NCBI GenBank assembly: GCA_020633205.1
Contig: JACKEB010000010.1
Coordinates: 1,240,001 to 1,304,000 of the forward strand
Source of the DNA: Polyangiaceae bacterium
Lineage (GTDB): Bacteria; Myxococcota_A; Polyangia; Polyangiales; Polyangiaceae
Direction: 5' to 3'
DNA: 64,000 nt
Shown here: in pieces, positions 33,401-42,340 of the stretch
Layout: each line of letters begins with the position of its first letter
How positions within the stretch are numbered: position 1 is the stretch's first letter
The notes under the pieces: model-generated
The model's input: the letters and a program-made list of their open reading frames with translations, nothing else
Told to the model about the DNA's origin: nothing
Database searches by the model: none
Translations under genes and position numbers: made by a program

Positions 33401-34405
33401 ATGACGAAGTGTTCTTCGATCGCGGCCATGGGCGCGCGAAGCTGGCGTCGAACGATCGCGAGCGGCCTGATCTGGACCACGCTCGGACTGGGAACCGGGC
33501 TCTTCAGTCCCTCCGTGTGCGCTCAGGAGATGAGCGAGTCGGAGACCAAGGCAGAGGCCGCTCGTCTCTACAACGAGGCCAAGAAAGCGCTGAGTGAGGA
33601 GCGCTATCGCGACGCAGCGACGAACTTCGAGGCTGCCAGCCGTCTGCGACCCCACGCGGTTGCGCTCTACACGGCCGCGCAAGCCTGGGAGCTAGCGGGC
33701 GAGAAGGCGCGCGCAGCCGATGCGTTTGCCTTAGCCCTCGCGACGCCGAAGTTGAACGAGTCTCAGGCCGCGCGCGCCAGGGAGCGACTCGACGCGCTCG
33801 AGCAGGAGCTCGGCGTCGTATCCGTCCTGGGAGAGGACACCACGCGCGTCCAACTCGACGATCACTCGGAGTTCAAGGCACCCGCCAGGCTCCACGCGAG
33901 CAACGGCTCCCACGTCTTGCTGATCCTGCGCGGCGACGGCTCAGTCGAGCGGCGCAACTTGGAGGTGAAAGCGGGCGAAGTGCTGGAGGTCGACGCGGAG
34001 GCAAAGGCAGAAGAGCAGCCGACGGAGGCGCCCAAGCCGAAGGAACTCGCTGAACCCCAGCTGAAACCGGTGCAAGTAGAACCGGCGCCCAAAGAATCCC
34101 CGTGGAAAACTGTCGGGTTCATCACGGCGGGCGCCGGCATCGCATCCCTGCTCGGCGGCGTACTCCTCGGGCTCTCTGCCAATGACGCCGAGACGGCCTA
34201 CAAGGCAGGTCCAACGCGAGAGAGCTTCGATCACGCAAAGGGACTCGAGTCCAAGACGAACATCATGTTGATCGCCGGCGGTGTGTTGACCGCTGCGGGC
34301 GTCACGCTGATCGTTTGGCAGCCGGGCGCTTCCGAGGGGGGCGCCGAGGGCAAGATGAGCGTGGGCGTTGGGCCAGCTCAACTATGGGCGAAGGGGAATT
34401 TCTGA
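33401..34405 (+). CDS. Exported TPR protein with two C-terminal membrane helices
   Basis: A 334-residue protein. AGGA sits 7 bases upstream of ATG 33401. The N-terminal signal ends near PSVCAQ. TPR-like repeats follow (ARLYNEAKKALSEERYRDAATNFEAASRL and the next helix pair ending ALALATPKL), then a small beta domain (residues ~137-200, PEGA-like). A Glu/Pro/Lys-rich linker leads to two hydrophobic helices (~235-258 and ~285-306). This design, common next to kinases in myxobacteria, suggests an inner-membrane scaffold whose repeats face the periplasm. It shares a base with the next start codon (TGATG). Function unknown. Confidence 0.75.
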   Translation: MTKCSSIAAMGARSWRRTIASGLIWTTLGLGTGLFSPSVCAQEMSESETKAEAARLYNEAKKALSEERYRDAATNFEAASRLRPHAVALYTAAQAWELAGEKARAADAFALALATPKLNESQAARARERLDALEQELGVVSVLGEDTTRVQLDDHSEFKAPARLHASNGSHVLLILRGDGSVERRNLEVKAGEVLEVDAEAKAEEQPTEAPKPKELAEPQLKPVQVEPAPKESPWKTVGFITAGAGIASLLGGVLLGLSANDAETAYKAGPTRESFDHAKGLESKTNIMLIAGGVLTAAGVTLIVWQPGASEGGAEGKMSVGVGPAQLWAKGNF

Positions 34406-35940
34406 TGCGCCGCTCGACGTCACTTCCACTGATTTGCGCGGCACTGGCCAGCGCTGCCTTCGCCGCTTGCAGCCTGGACCTAAACGAGAGCTTGATCGGC
34501 ACGGGCCCCGGGCAAGACGGAGGCACCGATAGCTCCGTTGGCGGGAACGCCGGAGCGGCAGGGGCCAGTGGGGGCTCCGGTGGTTCCTCAGGGAATCAAT
34601 CCGGAGGGACGAGCGGTAGCGGAGGCTCCGCCGGAGCGACCGGTGGCTCCGGTGGCGGGCTACCCGATGCTGGCACCTGCACCGGGAACGGGAGTGAGTG
34701 CTCCGCAGCAGCCGATCCTTGCCTCGAACCGACGTGTACCGCCGGTGAGTGCGTCTACGAGGTGTGTCCACCGGTGGGGTGTACTGGACGCGTCTGCGGC
34801 GGCTCGGCGACGTGCGAGATGAGCGCCACGACCTACGGCTTTCAGGCCCATCAGTTCTCCCTCGGGGACGACATCGGTTGCGGCGGCAACGCGCAGTTCT
34901 GCATCGCGACGTTGGACAACTTGCTGTTCATCGGCACGGCCACCAAGGGCATCGTGGGCTGGGACATGACCAACCCCGTGTCACCTGTGGCTCTGGACGT
35001 CGATCAACCGCCGTTTGCCGTGACGCGCTTGGCGTCGACCGCTGGCCGCATCTTGCTGCAGGGTCCGATCGCTGGCGGGAGGTTGTCACTCGCGTGGATC
35101 GATCGCCCCACCGCGAAGTCGACTCACGCCGTTACGCAAACCGCGGGCGTGAGCTTCAGCAGCGCGATTAGCTCGATCTACCCGAGCTCTGAGCACGGGT
35201 TCTTTCTGGTGCTGAACAACGCTGGCGAGTTCTATCCTGCGGCTCGGGTGCTGCCGCCGTTGATGAACACGGACACGGTGACGATGCAGACCTCTGCCGG
35301 CATTCCATCTGGTGCACGCGTCATCGGCTCGAGCGGTACGCGTCTGATCACATTCCGCACGGAGACGGGCACCGGCAACTTCGAGCCCTACTTCAGCTTC
35401 GAGCGCTCGGCGGGGACGCCACAAGCCCAGAACGACGGTGAGGTGAACCTCTACGGTCAGACGGGGGAGGTGCCCACGAGCACGAACAGCCACAACTTCG
35501 CGACGGGCAACGACGGGTCGCTGGTGTGGAGCACGAACATCGTGATTCGCGACGACGCGGGGAGTCCTGTGGCGACTGGCGTCACGCTGCGTTGGCCGCT
35601 GATTGATGAGACCGGCACCAGCCTGGACGGTACCCAGCGGGTGGACCTCGAGACGTACGCCGATCAGCCCTACAACACCGCACTTAGCGGCCCGATAGCC
35701 GTGCTGAACTCGACGACGGTGATCGCTACGCTGGTCGATCCAGCGAACATGAACCAGACGTCCGTGCGCATCGTGACACGCGCGTCAACCCTGATGCTGG
35801 ACCCCGCTCGCTTCGTGATCCCCTACTCGACGACGCAGCTTGGCGTGGCTGGGGGAACTCGCTTTGGGTACGTCCTAGCGCCGCCGCTAAGCGCTGGGAC
35901 CAACGCGACCATCTACGTATTCGCACCAGGCTGCAGCTGA
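34405..35940 (+). CDS. Gly-rich-tethered, Cys-rich lipoprotein
   Basis: A 511-residue lipoprotein. ATG 34405 overlaps the previous stop (TGATG) and has AAGGGGA upstream; the signal ends AAFAAC (lipobox). A Gly/Ser/Ala tether of about 60 residues is followed by a Cys-rich module (ECSAAADPCLEPTCTAGEC, then VCPP, GCTGRVCGG), which resembles small Cys-rich repeats of myxobacterial surface proteins. The remaining ~370 residues are beta-rich, with repeats such as NLLFIGTATKGIVGWDMTNPVSPVAL that suggest a propeller. The ligand and function are not recognised. It is translationally coupled to the TPR membrane protein and lies in the kinase cluster. Confidence 0.75.
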   Translation: MRRSTSLPLICAALASAAFAACSLDLNESLIGTGPGQDGGTDSSVGGNAGAAGASGGSGGSSGNQSGGTSGSGGSAGATGGSGGGLPDAGTCTGNGSECSAAADPCLEPTCTAGECVYEVCPPVGCTGRVCGGSATCEMSATTYGFQAHQFSLGDDIGCGGNAQFCIATLDNLLFIGTATKGIVGWDMTNPVSPVALDVDQPPFAVTRLASTAGRILLQGPIAGGRLSLAWIDRPTAKSTHAVTQTAGVSFSSAISSIYPSSEHGFFLVLNNAGEFYPAARVLPPLMNTDTVTMQTSAGIPSGARVIGSSGTRLITFRTETGTGNFEPYFSFERSAGTPQAQNDGEVNLYGQTGEVPTSTNSHNFATGNDGSLVWSTNIVIRDDAGSPVATGVTLRWPLIDETGTSLDGTQRVDLETYADQPYNTALSGPIAVLNSTTVIATLVDPANMNQTSVRIVTRASTLMLDPARFVIPYSTTQLGVAGGTRFGYVLAPPLSAGTNATIYVFAPGCS

Positions 35941-35955
35941 TCGGAGGCTTGTTCT

Positions 35956-35989
35956 GGGGGAGAGGAGCGCTTCAGTGCGCCTCCCCCCC
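35956..35989. terminator. GC-rich hairpin between convergent lipoprotein genes
   Basis: GGGGGAGAGGAGCGC (35956-35970) pairs imperfectly with GTGCGCCTCCCCCCC (35975-35989). It lies 16 bases behind the plus-strand gene and before the minus-strand gene's end, so it may stop transcription in both directions. Confidence 0.4.
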
Positions 35990-36034
35990 AACGAACTCAA
36001 GCCTCGCCCAACGCTCTGCTTCTGACTCCGGGAA

Positions 36035-37129
36035 TCACTGGACGCGCACCGTGATGCGCACCCACTCGGTGCCACCGCGGTTGTCGTGGGCGACCGCCCA
36101 GAGCTTGATGTCCCCTGGCTGCTTCGGGGCGTAGAAGCTCGTGCCGTAGTCGGTGTTGAAGCCCTTCTGAGCGTCAGCCAGCAGACGGACCGCGGACTTG
36201 AAGTCGCCTTTTTCCGCGTAGTAATTGATCCACATCTGCTCCGTCACGTTGCGCCCCTCGGCGGCCGCCGCGACATCATCGGTCTCCGCAACGTCGCTCG
36301 AGATCAGCGGACGCAGCTTGATCTCGGGGCAGTCTTGCGGGTCGCCATCTGCTTCGCAGGCAGGAACACATGCCAAGCCCTCACCGCAGACGTCGCTTGG
36401 CGGTGGTGGATCCGTGAGGCATGCGTCCCCGATGCAGTCCGGGAAAACCACTTGGTCGTTGAACTCGAAGCCAGTGATCACCGGGTTGGTATTCGTGAAA
36501 TCGTCGTAGACGTAGGCGCCGGTGTAACCCGCGACGAAGCCTTCACTGGCGACTTGCTTACCGGTCGCGTCGAAGCACGCAAGGGGAAAACCCTGGCCTT
36601 CGGGTGCAGGACCAAGCTCTCCTGCGCACGCCGCGAAGAACACATACGCCAATCCATACGGAATCAAATCCGGGTCTTTGGACTTCGGCCGCGACGAGAT
36701 GATGTCGTCAGGGATGCTGAAGGTAAACTGGTTGCCGGTCCCGACACCAAAACCGGGTGGAGGTGTCTGCCCAGAGCCCACGGCGGCCAGGCTCTGCGCG
36801 AGGGACTCGTAGCAGCCGTAGTAGAAGTCACCTGGCGGGTTGTAGCAGCCGCTGAACCAAGCGACCTGCACCGGTCGCGGGGCCTTATCGCTGCCGTCAT
36901 ACCAAAGCATGCTCACCGAGACGTCGTCGCCCGGCTTGGGATACGGCTTGTCCTTCTGCACGGCGAGCACCCGCAGACTGTTGATTTCGCTCGGCGGATC
37001 GAACTCGGCACCGCAACCGATGCTGAATCCGGCGGCCGTGATGGCGGCGAGCAGGCCAAGCGAGGTAGTGCGCGGAGCGATCACACGCCTGAGCTCTCTC
37101 GAAGCTACGAAAAGTCGTTCGGCAGACAT
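36035..37129 (-). CDS. Lipoprotein coupled to TonB-dependent receptor
   Basis: A 364-residue predicted lipoprotein. After an Arg-rich N-terminus, the hydrophobic core ends GFSIGC (lipobox, Cys ~39). The mature part starts with a beta-domain phrase (INSLRVLAVQKDKPYPKPGDDVSVSML), resembling an Ig-like fold. Cys pairs occur throughout, including VVFPDCIGDACL and DVCGEGLACVPACEADGDPQDC. The C-terminal part again looks Ig-like (DIKLWAVAHDNRGGTEWVRI). The ATG shares a base with the receptor stop (TGATG), so the two proteins are made together. It could be the surface partner of the receptor, as SusD is to SusC, though it shows no SusD similarity; this is inference. Confidence 0.75.
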   Translation of the reverse strand: MSAERLFVASRELRRVIAPRTTSLGLLAAITAAGFSIGCGAEFDPPSEINSLRVLAVQKDKPYPKPGDDVSVSMLWYDGSDKAPRPVQVAWFSGCYNPPGDFYYGCYESLAQSLAAVGSGQTPPPGFGVGTGNQFTFSIPDDIISSRPKSKDPDLIPYGLAYVFFAACAGELGPAPEGQGFPLACFDATGKQVASEGFVAGYTGAYVYDDFTNTNPVITGFEFNDQVVFPDCIGDACLTDPPPPSDVCGEGLACVPACEADGDPQDCPEIKLRPLISSDVAETDDVAAAAEGRNVTEQMWINYYAEKGDFKSAVRLLADAQKGFNTDYGTSFYAPKQPGDIKLWAVAHDNRGGTEWVRITVRVQ

Positions 37130-39948
37130 CAGAACTCACCTCGCATGCCGATGCTCGGGATCAAGGGTAGCCCCTGTTGGTAGCTACGGCGACTGAAGTT
37201 GTAGTTGTACAAGATCGCCTCTCGCGCGGCATTGTTGTAGACGTTTTGCACGTCAAGGTAGGCAGAGAGCTGCCAGTCTCGGAACTGCCACCGCTTATCC
37301 ACGCGGATATCAAGCTGGTGAAATAGCGGCAGGCGTTCGCTGAACGGGGCCGCCTGAATGGGCGTGTAGGCTCCCGCGTCAGCGGCGTACAACGCCGTGA
37401 GCGCCGGTTCGCTGAGGGCGGGCGTATCCAGTGAGCCAGAGATCACGCGGAAACGCGCGCCGAACTCCCAGCCACGACCCAGGCGGTAGCTCCCCAGCAT
37501 CGTGAGGTTGTGCGTCTGGTCGTACTGGAAGAGATACTCCTCCTCCTCGGGGCTCTCCTGACGCACGCTTCGGCTCAGTGTGTACGCGACCCAGCCGAAG
37601 AAGTGCTTGTCCGGCTTGTACTTGAGCAGGGTCTCGAGGCCCATCGTGTAGCCGGTGCCAGCGTTCCCATAGTCGAAGCCGCCATCGTCCGCGGCCTGGC
37701 GACTGACCAGGTTCGTTAGATCCTTGTAGAAGCCTTCAACCCCAAGCTCGATGTGGCGCGAGAACTCCTGCTCGACGCCCACCGTGTAGTGAATCGCCTG
37801 ATTGGACTCGAGCCCGGGCGTGCCGAACACGTCGTCCGTCTCCTGGAACTGCGGGGGCTGACGGAACACACCAACGCCACCCTTGATGGTGGTGCGGAGC
37901 GCTAGCTTGCCTGCGTCTTCGTCGCCATCGAGGGTCGGGTTGACGATGTCGTAGCGAGCATTGATGCGCGGCGCGAGATCCGAGTGACCAGAGTCACGCG
38001 CGAAGTCGAGGCGGACGCCTGGCACGACGCGCAGTCGAGGAGTCGGTGTCACCTCCGCCTCGGCGTACCATGCAGGACGGTAGCCCGTGCCCTTCTGACG
38101 CTGCTCGAGGGGCGGCTTGGTGACGAAGGGACCGGGATCGGGCTCACCCGGGCGCGGGGGTTGAGGCGCGCGCACCACCACCTCGAAGGGCACGATCTGG
38201 ATGTCGGTGCCGACGTTCAGCTTGGCGCCCTTGGTTAGCGTCCAGCCGAACTCACTGCGCGTCTCGATTGGAACCAAGCTGAGGTCGAACAAGAAGCTCG
38301 AGACGGAGAAACCGAGCTTGGTCTCGCCAACCGAGATCATGCTGTTGAGCTCTAGATCCTTCGTGAGCTTGGTCTCGTAGAGCATCTGGGCGCGCCAGAA
38401 GCTGGTGGAGAACGAGAGGTTGCCGCCAAACGCTGGATCCTGCGCCGCCGGATCCTTGATCAAGATCTCCAGTTCGTCGTGGGAGCCATAAAAGCGCATC
38501 GATAGCCGCGAGTTCTCGTCCGGCTTGTTGTCCACGATGAACTGGTAGTCGTCGTAGACGGGCGCGCTGGTTACACCAGCGCCAGCCTCTTCGAGGACAG
38601 GCTTGAGCCAGACGTCGAACCAGCTGCGTCGACCCGCCGCTGCAAAGCTCCAGCCCTTGAGCGGACCGAGGGGGCCTTGGGCCATCACGCGCGCGTCGAT
38701 CAAGTCGACTTGCGCCATGCCGTGGTAGCAGCCCTTCTTTTCGGAGGCCTTTCCGTACGGACCCGTGCAGCTGATGTCTGGCTCGCGCAACGCGACGTCG
38801 ACGATGCCACCCATCACCCGGCCGTAGCGGGCGCTGAAGTTGCCTGGGTAGAAATCGATACGGTCGAGGAGCTCCGTTGGTACCACGCTGGACAGACCGC
38901 CAAAGTGATAGATGAGCGGCACTTCGGAGCCGTCGACGAAGGTGGCGGTGTCCTGAGGCGCGGAGCCTCGGACGATGAGCAGACCAGCGAGCCCGGGCGG
39001 GCGCGCAACGCCAGGCAACGACTGAAGAGATCGCAGTGCATCGCCGCTGGTGCCGGGGATACGGTTGATTTCGCGGCGCTCGACGGTACGGCGAGTCACT
39101 TCGCGCGGTGGCCGCACGCCCTGTACGGTGACTTCCTCGCCTTCCACCTCGGGCGGCAGCGCGTACTCGAACTCGTACTCTTTGCCCGTCTCGATCTCGA
39201 AAGGGAACTTGCCGGTGGTGAAACCTGGCGACGAGATCTCAACGTCGTATTTTCCGGGTGGTAATCCTTCAATCTTCCACTTCCCCTGAGCGTCGGTCGT
39301 CGTCCCGGTCTGAATACCAGCGTTGCTGGTGATCAGGATCTGCGCGCCAGCAAGCGGACCCTTGGTTCCGGCGATGCGTAGACTGCCACCGATGTTCCCA
39401 GTGGTGGGTGCCTCCGGCTTCTTCGGAGTTTCACCTGGAGCTGGCTTCTCGGGCTCAGCGGGGGTTAGCGTGAAGGAATACTTGTAGCGAATCTTCGCCG
39501 GAATCGGCTTGCCGTCTTTGGTCGCCGGTTCGAACACGAACTCGAGCGCCGCTGCCTCCGCTGCTTCATCGAAGCCGTTCCCAACGGGCTCCACGGCTTT
39601 TGCGGCGGTGACCTTACCGTCCTTGTCGATGGTGAGCTCGAGAATGACGTCCGCTTGGATGCCCTTCTTTTGTGCCTCCTCTGGGTACGGCGCAGAAGCG
39701 AACTTGACGAGCTTGGGTGGAACCAGGACCGGCTTCTTCGCCGTCTTGGGATCGTCCTTCGCAGGTTTGACGACGGCGCCCGAACTCCCACTGGGCACCG
39801 CGCCGCTGCCCTCGTCCTGCGCTGCCGCGGCGGTAGGTGTCAGCGCCAGTGCGGCGAGCACACCGAGGGAGACCGTTCGGCTGAGCTTGATCGGTGCAAG
39901 CGGAGAAAGAGAGCGACGACTGGACAACGTCAATTTTCGAGTCCTCAT
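37129..39948 (-). CDS. TonB-dependent outer-membrane receptor with N-terminal TonB-like domain
   Basis: About 939 residues. Signal peptide (cleavage near TAAAAQ), an acidic/Lys linker, then a TonB C-terminal-like domain (~75-160: PPKLVKFASAPYPEEAQKKGIQADVILELTIDKDG, cited in part, and FEPATKDGKPIPAKI). A carboxypeptidase-regulatory-like beta domain follows (~185-265: GPLAGAQILITSN, GLPPGKYDVEISSPGF), then the plug (GDALRSLQSLPGVARP, ...LLIVRGSAPQDTATFVDG) and the barrel, ending in GMRGEF with a terminal Phe as expected for an outer-membrane protein. ATG 39948 is chosen; a TTG 21 bases upstream is the alternative. The substrate is unknown, and no riboswitch or Fur-like box was seen upstream. 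It is followed by a coupled lipoprotein. Confidence 0.88.
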   Translation of the reverse strand: MRTRKLTLSSRRSLSPLAPIKLSRTVSLGVLAALALTPTAAAAQDEGSGAVPSGSSGAVVKPAKDDPKTAKKPVLVPPKLVKFASAPYPEEAQKKGIQADVILELTIDKDGKVTAAKAVEPVGNGFDEAAEAAALEFVFEPATKDGKPIPAKIRYKYSFTLTPAEPEKPAPGETPKKPEAPTTGNIGGSLRIAGTKGPLAGAQILITSNAGIQTGTTTDAQGKWKIEGLPPGKYDVEISSPGFTTGKFPFEIETGKEYEFEYALPPEVEGEEVTVQGVRPPREVTRRTVERREINRIPGTSGDALRSLQSLPGVARPPGLAGLLIVRGSAPQDTATFVDGSEVPLIYHFGGLSSVVPTELLDRIDFYPGNFSARYGRVMGGIVDVALREPDISCTGPYGKASEKKGCYHGMAQVDLIDARVMAQGPLGPLKGWSFAAAGRRSWFDVWLKPVLEEAGAGVTSAPVYDDYQFIVDNKPDENSRLSMRFYGSHDELEILIKDPAAQDPAFGGNLSFSTSFWRAQMLYETKLTKDLELNSMISVGETKLGFSVSSFLFDLSLVPIETRSEFGWTLTKGAKLNVGTDIQIVPFEVVVRAPQPPRPGEPDPGPFVTKPPLEQRQKGTGYRPAWYAEAEVTPTPRLRVVPGVRLDFARDSGHSDLAPRINARYDIVNPTLDGDEDAGKLALRTTIKGGVGVFRQPPQFQETDDVFGTPGLESNQAIHYTVGVEQEFSRHIELGVEGFYKDLTNLVSRQAADDGGFDYGNAGTGYTMGLETLLKYKPDKHFFGWVAYTLSRSVRQESPEEEEYLFQYDQTHNLTMLGSYRLGRGWEFGARFRVISGSLDTPALSEPALTALYAADAGAYTPIQAAPFSERLPLFHQLDIRVDKRWQFRDWQLSAYLDVQNVYNNAAREAILYNYNFSRRSYQQGLPLIPSIGMRGEF

Positions 39949-40410
39949 GATGCGTGCAGACGAGACCAAGCAACCCGGCGACTTTGGCGCCGCGAAGGGC
40001 GAGCTTCGCGCGAGCCCCCAGCGAGCCAGGCCAGGCGCGAGCGGCGCCTGGAGTCTGAAGCAAGCCCTGCGGGATCACTACAGAAAACGGCCCCGGTTGA
40101 CGACCCTCTTTGCGACGCCTCGTTCACACCTCGGGGAAGCGTTCGAGGAAAGACGCAGCGCCCCAGGTCGCGGTCGGTGTCATCACGACGCCAACCGGTG
40201 GAAGCGGGAACAAGGTGCAAAAACCAAAGCGTCACAACCCGGCGCTTTGTGGGACCCGTTTCGGCCATCGACCACTGCCAAACACGCGCAGCGGACGCTT
40301 TGTCGCGACTCGGAGGCCGATTCGCGGCGTTTTGGCGGCGCTCTGGCCACGCGCGGACGTGCGGTGTATGCGGGCCGGCAGCGTGGGGAGCCCCCAGGCG
40401 CAAGAAATAG
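39949..40410. other. 462-base divergent intergenic region
   Basis: Lies between the receptor gene (-) and exodeoxyribonuclease III (+). It must hold promoters for both. I see no RNA element, repeat or convincing open frame, only overlapping antisense frames without domains. Confidence 0.5.
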
Positions 40411-41190
40411 ATGAAAATCGTAACTTGGAATGTGAACTCCATTCGTGCCCGTCTCGGGCAGGTTCTGGAGTGGATGGATCGCACGCAGCCCGACGTGGTC
40501 TGCATGCAAGAGACGAAGGTTGAAGACGCTGACTTCCCGACGGAGGAGTTCCAGCGCATCGGCTACGGGGTCGCGATCAGCGGCCAGAAGACCTACAACG
40601 GAGTCGCCATCGCGACCTCTCGAGTGTTGATGGACGTTCAGGCCGGCCTCCTTGACGCAGCTCCAGAGGACGACAAGCGGTTGCTCGCCGTGACCATCAA
40701 AGGCGTGCGCATCTACTCCGCGTACGTACCGAACGGGAAGGGCGTCGAGCACCCGGATTTCGAGAAGAAGAAGCGCTGGCTCGCTGACTTCAAGCGAACC
40801 GTGGCCAAGGACATCGAGGACGGGCGCGCGAAGAAGGGCGTCGTGTTATGCGGCGACTACAACATCGCCCCGGATGAGCGTGACGTCTACGACGTCGAGG
40901 CCATGCGCGGTCAGCTCCACTTCCACCCGGAAGAGCACGCCGCGCTTCAGGACTTGATGAGTCTCGGTCTCGTAGACGCCTTCCGCCTTCACAACGAAGA
41001 GGGCGGCCTGTACAGCTGGTGGGATTACCGCGCGGGAATGTTTCGACGCAACCTTGGGCTGCGGATTGACCTAGTCCTGCTGAGCGAGCAGCTCAAGGAG
41101 CGTTGCACTGCCGCCCACATCGACAAGACAGTACGCAAGCAAGCGAAGCCATCGGATCACGCTCCGGTGGTGATCGAGCTCGATCTCTAG
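40411..41190 (+). CDS. xth: Exodeoxyribonuclease III (AP endonuclease)
   Basis: Mg2+-dependent exonuclease/AP endonuclease of base-excision repair (ExoIII/ExoA family). The N-terminus MKIVTWNVNSIRAR, the metal ligand CMQETK (Glu34), the catalytic GDYNIAPDERDVYD, YSWWDYRAG, LRIDLVLLS and the terminal SDHAPVVIEL are all canonical. Length 259 residues is typical. No strong ribosome site is seen before ATG 40411. The gene ends 4 bases from the convergent DUF1704 gene. It is transcribed alone. Confidence 0.95.
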   Translation: MKIVTWNVNSIRARLGQVLEWMDRTQPDVVCMQETKVEDADFPTEEFQRIGYGVAISGQKTYNGVAIATSRVLMDVQAGLLDAAPEDDKRLLAVTIKGVRIYSAYVPNGKGVEHPDFEKKKRWLADFKRTVAKDIEDGRAKKGVVLCGDYNIAPDERDVYDVEAMRGQLHFHPEEHAALQDLMSLGLVDAFRLHNEEGGLYSWWDYRAGMFRRNLGLRIDLVLLSEQLKERCTAAHIDKTVRKQAKPSDHAPVVIELDL

Positions 41191-41194
41191 TCGC

Positions 41195-42340
41195 TCAAGC
41201 CGCAAGCCGATGAGGAGCGGGGCCGAGTTCAGCGAGCGCACGAGCCGCCTCGATGCTCACCCGACCGCGTCGCAGCCAGGTTTCGAGTTCCGGAGTCGTG
41301 GCGAACGCGCTCTCCACACGGTGAAGCGCTGCCAGGTACACCAACTCCCGCCCGAGTCCGCCGCCACGGCGCGCTCGCTCGGCGATGCGCAAGCCCATGT
41401 CTAGATCCGCGCCAAGCGCCATCGACAGCTCCACCAGCTCCACGAAGTCCGCGCCGGCGCGTGCCTGACGCGCCGCCTCGTGGCGCAGCGCTAGCTCGAA
41501 GCGCCGCTCGGGGTCGAGCAACCCGTGACGCTTCTCGAGCAACAGCGCACGCCCTTCTTCGTCGTCCGAGCCGCCTTGACTGCCGACCAAGAACAAACCG
41601 CCGTGGGCGTGTCGAGCTGCTTCACGCGGCAGGACGTGACCGTGAACCTCATGCAAGACGAGGCGCCTAGCGGTGCGCTCGGTGAGCCACTGTGCGGGCT
41701 TCAAGTAGATGATCCCCTGCCCCACAGCCGCTCGCGACTGCAGATCAGGCTCCAGCTGGATGCGCACCTCCAGCTCATGCTCGCGAAGTTCGCCCTCGAG
41801 CTGACGAATCAAGCTCTGCGGTGCACCCAAGTCGTCACTGCGAAAGGTAGGCTCGCTCTCGTTGGCCTCGGGCGGCTCCAACCAGGCGCGCGCCCAGACT
41901 TGCGCCTGCCGACCGGCCGCCCCATTTTCCACAGGAAATCGCTCTTCTGCGAGCCGAAGCAGGTCTGGGGAGCCCATCGCATCGACGATCGCTGCTTCGA
42001 GGGTCAGCTCTTGGACGCGCGCCGCGTAGAGCTGCCCCCACGGTCCGGCGGACATCAGGCGCTGAGCGAGCTTCTCGAGTAGACCACGCAAGTCGCCGAA
42101 TCCTGGAGACTCGATGCGCGGGTGCTCGGGTGCCCTGGGCTGCCCAGCGAGAAAGCTCTTCCTTACCTCTGCGAGGCTCCGAGCCGCATTCGGGGGTCGA
42201 ACGCGATCGAGCAGTCGAACTTCGCTCTCGACGCGCAACAAGAACGCGTCGAGGGCGCAGAGCTCGAAAGTTTCCGGTTCCTGATTGCTTCCTAGCGGAG
42301 ATGAAGCCTGAGGCGGGGAGACGACGAAGCGTCTGGTCAT
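41195..42340 (-). CDS. DUF1704/MATCAP-like putative zinc metallopeptidase
   Basis: A 381-residue protein, mostly helical, without signal peptide. The segment LVLHEVHGHVLPREAARHAHGGL contains HEVHGH (230-235), matching the HExxxH zinc motif of the DUF1704 family. A downstream DDEEGRALLLEKR (~259-271) is at the place of the family's QEG motif, which supplies the third ligand. The eukaryotic relatives MATCAP/TMCP are tubulin carboxypeptidases; bacterial members have no established substrate. The assignment is from motif spacing and is moderately secure. The ATG overlaps the PhoH stop (ATGA), so it is translated together with the PIN-PhoH ATPase. Confidence 0.7.
   Translation of the reverse strand: MTRRFVVSPPQASSPLGSNQEPETFELCALDAFLLRVESEVRLLDRVRPPNAARSLAEVRKSFLAGQPRAPEHPRIESPGFGDLRGLLEKLAQRLMSAGPWGQLYAARVQELTLEAAIVDAMGSPDLLRLAEERFPVENGAAGRQAQVWARAWLEPPEANESEPTFRSDDLGAPQSLIRQLEGELREHELEVRIQLEPDLQSRAAVGQGIIYLKPAQWLTERTARRLVLHEVHGHVLPREAARHAHGGLFLVGSQGGSDDEEGRALLLEKRHGLLDPERRFELALRHEAARQARAGADFVELVELSMALGADLDMGLRIAERARRGGGLGRELVYLAALHRVESAFATTPELETWLRRGRVSIEAARALAELGPAPHRLAA

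Noticed and set aside
36086..37183. A 365-codon plus-strand frame opposite the receptor-coupled lipoprotein gene
   Set aside because: The minus-strand gene has a lipobox and is translationally coupled to the receptor; the antisense frame has no recognisable feature.
39509..40414. A 301-codon plus-strand frame opposite the receptor 5' end and across the intergenic region
   Set aside because: Composition is typical of a GC-bias shadow, and it overlaps both the receptor gene and the intergenic region without a start signal.
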